From Marinosulfonomonas sp. PRT-SC04 (GTDB taxonomy: Bacteria > Pseudomonadota > Alphaproteobacteria > Rhodobacterales > Rhodobacteraceae): DNA of 34,394 nucleotides. The position numbers and the translations under genes were made by a program. The notes beneath the pieces are model-generated. The model searched no databases. It worked only from the letters and a program-made list of their open reading frames with translations, and was not told where the DNA came from. The DNA lies in contig JPUR01000168.1 in NCBI GenBank assembly GCA_001321835.1, forward strand, positions 1-34,394, read 5' to 3'. Positions 1 to 5,480 of this stretch are shown piece by piece. Each line of letters begins with the position of its first letter. The first letter of the stretch is position 1.

Positions 1-216
1 GACGACGTGCTCGACATCTAGGCTAACCCTGTGACACGGAATTCTGAACACCCTCATTTCAGACTTGGACCATGCCTCGATTGTCGCAATGTCTCGCACG
101 GCCATAGTGGCCGTCTTCCAATCCGAAATCAGGTTTTCATTCTCAATATCCGGCACCCCGCGCGGCGCGTCCCAACCTGCTTTTGGCGCAGTGTCTTGCT
201 TTGTTGCTGCACTCAT
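1..216 (-). CDS. N-terminal part of the gene following the transposase, MuB position (partial)
   Basis: An open frame of 72 codons runs from ATG at 216 to the window edge, with a GGAG ribosome site 8 bases upstream. In Mu-like phages the gene after the transposase usually encodes the AAA+ target-capture ATPase (MuB), whose N-terminus carries a helix-turn-helix. The visible part is an acidic/polar leader followed by a helix ending in WSKSE, which recalls the start of such an HTH. The residues after it do not look like a normal HTH continuation. The Walker motifs would lie outside the window, so the MuB assignment rests on position only. A 79-base gap separates it from the transposase stop. Confidence 0.55.
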   Translation of the reverse strand, partial: MSAATKQDTAPKAGWDAPRGVPDIENENLISDWKTATMAVRDIATIEAWSKSEMRVFRIPCHRVSLDVEHVV

Positions 217-295
217 GTCATTTTCTCCGTGTTAAAGGCCATCGGGTGTTCAATCTTCCGGCCATTGATTTTGAGGGGGCGGTTTATCCGTTCCC

Positions 296-2272
296 TCATT
301 TTGATTTTGGCATATCGAAAATATTATTCGTCCCGACGCTCGCCGCGATCCCGCGCCCAAAGGCTGCGGCGTCGGCACGGTCTTGGGCCTGTTCAACCTC
401 GGTTCTTTTCTCGGTTCCGTCCGCATACGGCGTATGAACATCAATGAAATTCAAACCCACAACTTTGGGAATGCTCAGCCGCTCATAATCAATATCGGGT
501 ATTTGGGCCGCGACCTCTTCAATAGACAGGGTCACTTTTTCTTTATGCGTCTTTTTGATCTTATCAACGTAGGCACTTACCGCATTTGCATGTTTGCGCA
601 TCTCTGCTCTGTCATTGAATTCAACAGCCGCAACACAGGGCGCACGACATATGAAACGGTCCTCTTTTGCCGTGTACACAAACAGATCATCATACATGTT
701 TTTCGGGTCATACCGGACCGTAACCTTACGACCCGCGTATTCGACCAATTCTTCTGCCCAATAACGGTTGTCATCAATATGAATGGCAGGCTGATCTTTG
801 CGGATCATTTTGTCTTCCTGCGCCATATACAACATGCGCACTTCATGTTCTGTGGCTTGCGGAATGTGAACATCCGGTTGCGCAACACTATCGCGGTATA
901 CTTGCGCATAACTACGCCCTGCCGCGATCTTGCTGTTGCGCCCTTCTTTGGTGTTGTGACGGTTAATTTCCGCCGCCACAACTTGCTCATAAATCGCATA
1001 AGGGACTACATTTGAACCATAGTTAGCGGGCTTGCTTAAAACATCTTTGCCAACATATGCACCCGCACAGGATGGATGCTTTGCAACGCGATCGCAAAAG
1101 TCTTTCCAAAACCTCTCGATTGGTTTCCCTTGCCCGTGATACGGCTTCGTTGCATGCACTGTACATCCAAGGCTCGGCAGCATTCCCAACTGTTCACTCG
1201 GCTTGAATTTCCGGCGCGATTTATTCTTTTTTCCGCCCGTAATGACCTTGGACCAAAACGCTGATCCATTATCAAACCAAATATCCTTGGGCTTACCAAA
1301 ACTTTCAATCATGTCAGCCGCGGCTAACTGGATCAAATAGGTGTTTTCAGTTAGTCCAATCCGCCAACCGACCACCACATTTGAATACAGGTCTTGAAAC
1401 CCTAAAATGATAGGCCGACCAATCGTGCCGTCTGGAAATTTAACCATCGTATCCGCCAAATGGCCATCCGCATCAACCGCTTCCATCGCATGAAAACACG
1501 ATTTGTCGCGCTCTTGTGCTGGATACAATTTGGTCACCGCACCTTCACCTTCACGGGCATATTTCATTGCCAAAAATCCAATGTCTTCATCAACATGGCG
1601 CTTTAGCGTTTGGACCGGTGGAATGGGCTCCCAACCGTTAGCTTCGGCCACATCAATCAAGCGATCATAACAGCTTTGGAAACTCGGTTCCTCATTACGC
1701 GCATAATCACCCTTGATTTTCTCAAACGCCTCTTCATGAACCTTGGTTTTCGGCCGTCCGGTTCCAGAAGACGCGATCAACGCAGGCAACCGATCCGTGC
1801 GGCAAATTCCCCGAACCATCGCGCGGTACCGCTGCACAGATTTTGGACTAACCCCAAATTCCTTGGCCACAAAGAACTCGGCTTCTTTTGCGGTTGAAAG
1901 GGCCTTTTGTTTCTCGAACATATTCACGATATCCAGCCGTTTCTGGGCCTTGGCTATGTTCTTCTTTGACGCTTTCGCATGCCCCAACCACAGGCTTTCT
2001 TTACGAACCTGCGCATCGGTTTTCGGCTGCATCGCCTTTAATTTTGCTTGTTCATCTCGGCGCACGATTTCTCTCTGCACCTCCGGCGGTAAAATGGCGA
2101 TATGGTATTCACGTTTTGAACCCCTTGCGCCACCTTCAACTGGGGCCTTGCGGATGTGATCCACACGATTGGCCCATTCCTTATCTGCACGCTTTTGGAT
2201 GCCACTAATGGTTTTAGGCAAAGCCCCACACCCCAGTTTGTGCAAATCAGATATGGACCACCAATCCTTCAT
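296..2272 (-). CDS. Mu-type DDE transposase (MuA family)
   Basis: The 658-aa protein is close to MuA in length (663 aa) and should catalyse strand transfer of the phage ends in integration and replicative transposition. Residues about 1-75 form a Mu-type winged-helix DNA-binding domain (WWSISDL start, then the LPPEVQ segment). Residues about 95-230 hold further helical end-binding domains. The RNase H-like core follows, with acidic residues near D269 (DADGH), D334 (WFDNGSAF) and E386 (KPIERFW). This is nearly the MuA spacing of D269/D336/E392. A basic/beta C-terminal domain follows. The start codon overlaps the stop of the upstream ParB-like gene (ATGA), which indicates translational coupling. 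No truncation is seen. Confidence 0.93.
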   Translation of the reverse strand: MKDWWSISDLHKLGCGALPKTISGIQKRADKEWANRVDHIRKAPVEGGARGSKREYHIAILPPEVQREIVRRDEQAKLKAMQPKTDAQVRKESLWLGHAKASKKNIAKAQKRLDIVNMFEKQKALSTAKEAEFFVAKEFGVSPKSVQRYRAMVRGICRTDRLPALIASSGTGRPKTKVHEEAFEKIKGDYARNEEPSFQSCYDRLIDVAEANGWEPIPPVQTLKRHVDEDIGFLAMKYAREGEGAVTKLYPAQERDKSCFHAMEAVDADGHLADTMVKFPDGTIGRPIILGFQDLYSNVVVGWRIGLTENTYLIQLAAADMIESFGKPKDIWFDNGSAFWSKVITGGKKNKSRRKFKPSEQLGMLPSLGCTVHATKPYHGQGKPIERFWKDFCDRVAKHPSCAGAYVGKDVLSKPANYGSNVVPYAIYEQVVAAEINRHNTKEGRNSKIAAGRSYAQVYRDSVAQPDVHIPQATEHEVRMLYMAQEDKMIRKDQPAIHIDDNRYWAEELVEYAGRKVTVRYDPKNMYDDLFVYTAKEDRFICRAPCVAAVEFNDRAEMRKHANAVSAYVDKIKKTHKEKVTLSIEEVAAQIPDIDYERLSIPKVVGLNFIDVHTPYADGTEKRTEVEQAQDRADAAAFGRGIAASVGTNNIFDMPKSK

Positions 2273-3093
2273 TTCAAGACGGCCCCAATCTCTTTCAGAA
2301 ACGCTTTTTGATCCCGCATGCTGCCTTGAAAATACTGGTTTTTAATTTTCTTCAGCCACGCATCGCGAGGGCTCAATTCTGGCGAAGCAGGCTGATCAGA
2401 CAGCTTGATTTCGCCCTCGGCAATGGTTTTAATTTCGTCGGACACAAGCAACTCAACGATATCGGGGCGCTTCGCTGGCGGCAGGTTTGCCAAGGCTTTC
2501 AGTTGGGCCATGTTGTCTTCGATTGCAGTGCCTGAAAGCTGTTTAAGCAGATCATCACCAAGCACTCTTGCCACCTTCAAATTATCGAAGTTGCTGGAGC
2601 GTGATCGGCCCGTTTTTTCGGCCATTAATTCTGTGTATTTATCAAAGTCCAAACTCTGGACTTTGATTGCATCCGCACTTTTTCTATCCCCACCACGGCG
2701 CAACTCGGGATGCTCTTTCTTCATCGAAGTGTCCCATTCCAACAAAGAACGCAGGTGATCAACTGTCGTAAGATCGCGTCGCAACAGGTTTTCACCAATT
2801 TCAATAAGATGCGCTTCCTCGTCTGTTAGGTTACGAACCTCACAGCGAATTTCTTCCAGTTCAAGAATTTGATGGGCCCGGAAACGGTGTCCACCAACGA
2901 CCAGTTTGAATTGATTGTCTGCAACGGGGCGAACCATAATAAACTGGGTCAGACCATTCTTAGCAATATCAAATGCAAGTAGTTTTGCCGCCACCTCATC
3001 AACGCCGCGAAACCTGTCGCGCACATCAATCTGATCAAGCTTAAGATCACGAATATCTGCCGTTTGTGGATTTGTGTTTGGGATATCAGTCAT
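2269..3093 (-). CDS. ParB/Srx-like domain protein of the phage early operon
   Basis: About 274 aa. The N-terminal half is a ParB/Sulfiredoxin-type nucleotide-binding domain: a DLKLDQIDVRDRFRG strand, a VVGGHRFRA motif at about residue 70-80, and ENLLRRDLTTVDH about 30 residues later. These are the box I/II signatures of ParB-N domains. The middle is helical and the C-terminus is charged. The start at 3093 is preferred over an in-frame ATG at 3135 because GGTGGA precedes it and it overlaps the preceding stop by only a few bases. Phages carry ParB-like proteins as CTPase DNA clamps, regulators or nucleases. Its place directly before the transposase suggests a role in transposition or early regulation, which is inference. 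Confidence 0.8.
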   Translation of the reverse strand: MTDIPNTNPQTADIRDLKLDQIDVRDRFRGVDEVAAKLLAFDIAKNGLTQFIMVRPVADNQFKLVVGGHRFRAHQILELEEIRCEVRNLTDEEAHLIEIGENLLRRDLTTVDHLRSLLEWDTSMKKEHPELRRGGDRKSADAIKVQSLDFDKYTELMAEKTGRSRSSNFDNLKVARVLGDDLLKQLSGTAIEDNMAQLKALANLPPAKRPDIVELLVSDEIKTIAEGEIKLSDQPASPELSPRDAWLKKIKNQYFQGSMRDQKAFLKEIGAVLK

Positions 3094-3427
3094 GATTTCC
3101 ACCAAATACTTCTTCAGGATCAAAATCATCTTCAAGGGAGTTCAGAATTTGTTGAAACATTCCACCTAGTTCATATCTTTCCAATCTACATATGATATCC
3201 GCCGCCGAAGCCATTACACGATCACGGTTTTCTGAATGTAATTCATCATAATCTAAAGTGGTGGCTTCACCGCTTAAATTGGATATAAAAGCATGGCTTT
3301 GCTTAAGACTATCAATGTTTTCCTCAAGTTCTCGAAGAGAACGCGCCTCGTGATCCCATTTTAGATATGCCATTTGCAATCGGCGAACGGCCATCACCGT
3401 TTCCTTGACATCAAATATTTCACTCAC
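3086..3427 (-). CDS. Hypothetical phage early protein, 113 aa
   Basis: I do not recognise this protein. It is acidic and mostly helical. A helix-rich segment (KWDHEARSLRELEENIDSLK, residues about 24-43) could form a short coiled coil, and the C-terminus is very acidic (LEDDFDPEEVF). The chosen start is GTG at 3427, whose GTGA overlaps the stop of the preceding 128-aa ORF and has GGGAG upstream. An ATG at 3394 with AAGGAA upstream is an equally reasonable start. An ATG at 3523 would add residues that only shadow the membrane segment of the neighbouring frame. The gene's end overlaps the ParB-like start, so it sits inside the coupled early operon. Confidence 0.65.
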   Translation of the reverse strand: MSEIFDVKETVMAVRRLQMAYLKWDHEARSLRELEENIDSLKQSHAFISNLSGEATTLDYDELHSENRDRVMASAADIICRLERYELGGMFQQILNSLEDDFDPEEVFGGNHD

Positions 3428-3810
3428 CCCAAAACACTCCCAATTATCAATGAAAACCAAAGCAATCCAAACAGGGTCAACGCCCCAATCAGATCGCCAA
3501 AAAACCCGCCCCAACCATCCCAATATTTCAGTATGCGGCCTTGATCTCGCGAGTGGTGGGGATGTGTTCGATCAAGGCCGCATTTCGCCTCAACACGTCT
3601 TGGGGGAACGTGAAGGCAAACAGATACGGGATACGCGGAACTCTGGGGTTCTCTCGCGGCGCATCCCGCCTCTCCGTTGGGGAAACCTGCACGGAAAAAC
3701 CAACGGAAAGAGGTTGTAAAAGCCCCAAGGGATTTACCCTTGGGGAAGTTTGTCCGGCCATGGTCAGGTATCTGTAAAGGCCGGACGGCAGTATTCTTGA
3801 ATTCGGTCAT
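3424..3810 (-). CDS. Hypothetical 128-aa phage protein with C-terminal membrane segment
   Basis: The frame starts with ATG at 3810, overlapping the stop of the Ner-like gene by one base (TAATG). It ends in a GTGA overlap with the next gene, so it exactly fills the space between two operon genes. That tiling is the main evidence that it is translated. The first 95 residues are rich in Pro, Arg, Cys and His with little visible fold. The last 30 or so (from GGFFGDLIGALTLFGLL) form one hydrophobic transmembrane helix. Three strong hairpins lie inside it, and another frame is open for 77 codons. The composition of its first part is unusual and may reflect a constrained RNA. I recall faintly similar text in phage Ash/Icd-like annotations, but this is not certain. 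Confidence 0.45.
   Translation of the reverse strand: MTEFKNTAVRPLQIPDHGRTNFPKGKSLGAFTTSFRWFFRAGFPNGEAGCAAREPQSSAYPVSVCLHVPPRRVEAKCGLDRTHPHHSRDQGRILKYWDGWGGFFGDLIGALTLFGLLWFSLIIGSVLG
3528..3761 (-). CDS. Alternative overlapping ORF, 77 aa, inside the 128-aa gene
   Basis: This ATG-started frame lies wholly inside the 128-aa ORF. It has no clear ribosome site (the bases before ATG are CAGATACCTGACC). The predicted peptide is soluble and Arg/Pro-rich, with a helical end (DVLRRNAALIEHIPTTREIK). It reads more like an ordinary folded protein than the overlapping frame does, and it recalls the loosely defined Ash/Icd-like phage proteins, though I cannot confirm this. Either frame, both or neither may be translated. 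If neither is, the stretch is a structured leader or attenuator. Confidence 0.25.
   Translation of the reverse strand: MAGQTSPRVNPLGLLQPLSVGFSVQVSPTERRDAPRENPRVPRIPYLFAFTFPQDVLRRNAALIEHIPTTREIKAAY
3669..3786 (-). other. Cluster of three hairpins in the phage early transcript
   Basis: Three inverted repeats occur in 118 bases. 3752-3759 pairs with 3779-3786 (GTCCGGCC/GGCCGGAC, loop 19). 3723-3731 pairs with 3737-3745 (CCCCAAGGG/CCCTTGGGG, loop 5). 3669-3680 pairs with 3700-3713 (12 pairs with a 2-base bulge, loop 19). On the minus strand they follow each other just downstream of the Ner-like gene. Such density inside a supposed coding region suggests a structured RNA element, attenuator or processing site. 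Confidence 0.5.
3723..3745 (-). terminator. Terminator-like hairpin (possible attenuator)
   Basis: A perfect 9-bp GC-rich stem with a 5-base loop is followed on the minus strand by CTTTTAC. The T run is short, so termination would be partial at best. It lies about 65 bases after the Ner-like stop, where a phage could separate regulator expression from the transposition genes. Confidence 0.35.
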
Positions 3811-4079
3811 TACGCAGCCCACTCACGCAGCTTTTCAGCTTCGGAAACCATGCGGCTTGCATAGATTTGCAGGACCAGACCGCGCCCAGCGTAATCAATT
3901 AGATCATCCCGCAATTGACTGCCGCGCCCGCCGCTGGAAACACCAAACACGCAGTAGCGAACATTGCCAGTTGAGGTTTTCGCGTGGCGGGCAAAATCAG
4001 TGACCGTCAGGCCCTTTGCTCGCAATGCCGCCATAACTGCATTTTGAAGAATGGCCCCCGGGATCATTTGAATTTCCAT
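3810..4079 (-). CDS. Small Ner-like HTH regulator, first gene of early operon
   Basis: This 89-aa protein is in the position of Mu ner: first in the leftward operon and divergent from the repressor. Residues about 16-50 (ALRAKGLTVTDFARHAKTST and following) fit a helix-turn-helix. The C-terminal third is helical and charged. Family identity is inferred from position and size, because similarity to Mu Ner itself is not obvious. The start has AGGTG 5 bases upstream and a reasonable promoter about 24 bases before it. Its stop overlaps the start of the 128-aa ORF. The likely role is control of the divergent repressor/early promoters. Confidence 0.65.
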   Translation of the reverse strand: MEIQMIPGAILQNAVMAALRAKGLTVTDFARHAKTSTGNVRYCVFGVSSGGRGSQLRDDLIDYAGRGLVLQIYASRMVSEAEKLREWAA

Positions 4080-4109
4080 GCTGCACCTATAATATTTCTA
4101 ACATGACTC

Positions 4110-4137
4110 AACATAAGAATATTACGACAAAGGTCAA
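4110..4137 (-). promoter_or_regulatory. Predicted early promoter of the prophage
   Basis: On the minus strand TTGACC (4137-4132) is followed after 16 bases by TATGTT (4115-4110), about 30 bases before the Ner-like start codon. The 130-base region between the divergent regulators is AT-rich and carries a near-palindrome (AATATTTCT ... AGAATATT, 4091-4122), a plausible operator for the repressor or the Ner-like protein. Confidence 0.45.
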
Positions 4138-4211
4138 TACTAAAATTATGAGATTTAAAAATAGGCAAAGTATTATTTGCGCGAATCATTTTTCTGCTTC
4201 AGTTGGTAGCT

Positions 4212-4889
4212 ATGAAAAATTTAGGACAAAGAATGCGTGGCGCGGCCACATCAGCAGGGATAAGCACATCTGCAATTGCAAAAATACTTGAGGTTTCTGA
4301 TGGGCAAGTAAGTCATTATTTCAATGGAAGGAGTGAGCCAAAGCTTGATAACCTTATTAAGTTTGCGCACTTTACTGGTGTGTCAGTTTCCGAGCTTCTC
4401 GAACCTGAAGCCGATGCCCAGCTTAAAAAGCGAACCATTGATTTCAGCAAAAGCGACTTCATAAACCTGCCAATCATCCGCAATGTGAATGACGCCAGCA
4501 TAGAAGAGATCAGCGAGTTCGCTTTCAGCATCCACTGGCTGCGCCGTCTGAACGTTGATCCCAAAAACGCACTTCTTGTGCAGGTGTTCGATAATAAGAT
4601 GGAACCAACCTATCCCTGCGGATCAATCGTTCTGGTCGATAAGGGCAGCACATCCGGCCGACGCAAAACCGCCTTTGCCGTAAAGAATGGCGATACTGTT
4701 TGGATTAAACGGATAGAGGTCCTTAGGGTTAAGCTTAAAGATACTGACGAACAGAAAGATAAATGGGTAAGCGTAACAGTTCAGTCAAATGACAATCCTG
4801 AAATCGGTTCTGAAGGAATATGCGACGTTGATGGATCAGACGCTGAAATCATCGGCGAGGTGGTCTGGGCCGCTGGCGTTGTTGGCTAG
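4212..4889 (+). CDS. Phage repressor: XRE-type HTH plus S24/LexA-like domain, serine absent
   Basis: About 225 aa. Residues 1-65 are an XRE/Cro-CI HTH (QRMRGAATSAGISTSAIAKI, then DGQVSHYFNGRSEPKLDNL). The C-terminal half is the S24 peptidase fold of CI/LexA repressors (VFDNKMEPTYPCGSIVLVD, later WIKRIEV). In cleavable repressors the first motif reads D-S-M-E-P with Ser as nucleophile; here the Ser is Lys, while the dyad Lys region (IKR) remains. The domain is therefore probably a dimerisation or sensing module without autoproteolysis. ATG at 4212 is preferred to an in-frame TTG at 4203; the ribosome site is poor for both. It is divergent from the early operon, as Mu c is. Confidence 0.85.
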   Translation: MKNLGQRMRGAATSAGISTSAIAKILEVSDGQVSHYFNGRSEPKLDNLIKFAHFTGVSVSELLEPEADAQLKKRTIDFSKSDFINLPIIRNVNDASIEEISEFAFSIHWLRRLNVDPKNALLVQVFDNKMEPTYPCGSIVLVDKGSTSGRRKTAFAVKNGDTVWIKRIEVLRVKLKDTDEQKDKWVSVTVQSNDNPEIGSEGICDVDGSDAEIIGEVVWAAGVVG

Positions 4890-4916
4890 ATTAGCCGCAA
4901 CTGGTACCGCAAAATC

Positions 4917-4927
4917 AGTACTAAGCT
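4917..4927 (+). promoter_or_regulatory. Half-site copy of the 23-bp palindrome
   Basis: AGTACTAAGCT here is identical to the right arm of the palindrome at 5010-5032, and the match extends one more base (C). Three copies of the 11-mer (two direct, one inverted) within 120 bases of the repressor stop suggest binding sites for a phage DNA-binding protein. Confidence 0.4.
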
Positions 4928-5009
4928 CGACCCTTCTTTTAGTCCCACCATTTCAGCGCCAATACATTGTTTATTATATATAATACCGAGTTATCGGGTA
5001 TTTCGGACT

Positions 5010-5032
5010 AGCTTAGTACTGAGTACTAAGCT
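5010..5032. promoter_or_regulatory. 23-bp perfect palindrome, probable operator
   Basis: The arms AGCTTAGTACT and AGTACTAAGCT are perfect 11-bp complements around a single central base. No T run follows, so it is more likely a protein-binding site than a terminator. Candidates are the S24-like repressor or the transposase. Confidence 0.5.
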
Positions 5033-5198
5033 CAAAATACACCATCTTCAAAAAACCCAACATTCCCAATTTCTTCGAAACCCTGAAAACCCTTATTTTA
5101 TTACCTTTTGAAAGCCCTTTGAAAGATTTAAAGAATACCCTTTCAGAAACCATCAAAAAAGGCCGCGCTTTACATTTTCCCGATTTCTCACCAAAAAA

Positions 5199-5216
5199 GG
5201 ACAATACTTATGACCG
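5199..5216 (-). repeat. 18-bp direct repeat, copy 1 (L2-like end site)
   Basis: GGACAATACTTATGACCG is identical to the copy at 5311-5328. The start-to-start distance of 112 bases resembles the separation of the first two transposase sites at the Mu left end. Confidence 0.6.
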
Positions 5217-5310
5217 CGCAATTTTGGTCGCATTATTGAGCAACGCAGTTAAGCCCCTGATTTCGCGCCACTTTCACGTAAGGTTTGATAAAACCATCTA
5301 ATCCCCTAAT

Positions 5311-5328
5311 GGACAATACTTATGACCG
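5311..5328 (-). repeat. 18-bp direct repeat, copy 2 (L1-like terminal site)
   Basis: Identical to the copy at 5199-5216. Six bases further on, ACA at 5332-5334 would be the phage terminus (TGTTACCGG on the phage strand), so this copy sits where a terminal transposase site is expected. Confidence 0.6.
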
Positions 5329-5398
5329 GTAACACCTGAAAACCTGCCCAATGAAAAACAGCTAATGCGGCATGTGATTTACATTTAGCCAGTGCCGC

Positions 5399-5424
5399 CC
5401 ATTCACTCTCTCTATGGTGAATGG
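5399..5424. repeat. Inverted repeat downstream of uvrA
   Basis: CCATTCAC (5399-5406) and GTGAATGG (5417-5424) form an 8-bp stem with a 10-base loop. No T run follows on either strand, and no function is assigned. Confidence 0.4.
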
Positions 5425-5440
5425 AACTTATTTAGTGTGC

Positions 5441-5477
5441 GTATAGGTCTCGCGGCATTTGCTTGCGGGGCCTATAC
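5441..5477. terminator. Large stem-loop just after uvrA
   Basis: Bases 5441-5453 pair with 5465-5477 along 13 positions (two G-T pairs on the + strand, which become A-C mismatches on the - strand), with an 11-base loop. It starts 4 bases beyond the uvrA stop. No strong U run follows on the uvrA strand, so it may be a non-canonical terminator or a 3'-end stabiliser. Confidence 0.4.
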
Positions 5478-5480
5478 ATT

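Larger units (their letters stand above)
1..5334. mobile_element. Left-end portion of a Mu-like transposable prophage
   Basis: The order repressor (+) / divergent Ner-like regulator, accessory genes, DDE transposase and a further gene (-) is the Mu early-region plan (c, ner, A, B) read from the right. The repressor points to the phage end, as in Mu. Beyond the repressor lies a gene-free AT-rich segment with two identical 18-bp direct repeats, and host uvrA follows. The right limit at 5334 is inferred from the second repeat being followed closely by ACA (TGT on the phage strand, the typical Mu-family terminus). The prophage runs off the left edge, so its head and tail genes and right end are not visible and its completeness is unknown. 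Confidence 0.85.
4890..5334. other. Gene-free AT-rich terminal segment of the prophage
   Basis: No convincing gene is seen in this segment between the repressor and the predicted phage end. It contains an 11-bp half-site at 4917-4927, an imperfect hairpin at 4983-5001, a 23-bp palindrome at 5010-5032, and two 18-bp direct repeats at 5199 and 5311. A 60-codon open frame (5119-5301) has low-complexity content and encloses one of the repeats, so I do not call it. The layout suits transposase- and repressor-binding sites. Confidence 0.6.

Noticed and set aside
3086..3523. Longer start (3523) for the 113-aa gene
   Set aside because: The extra 32 residues overlap the membrane segment of the upstream ORF and read as its shadow; the GTGA overlap at 3427 is a better start.
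5119..5301. 60-aa open frame in the phage terminal segment
   Set aside because: It has no ribosome site, a biased composition, and contains one of the 18-bp end repeats.
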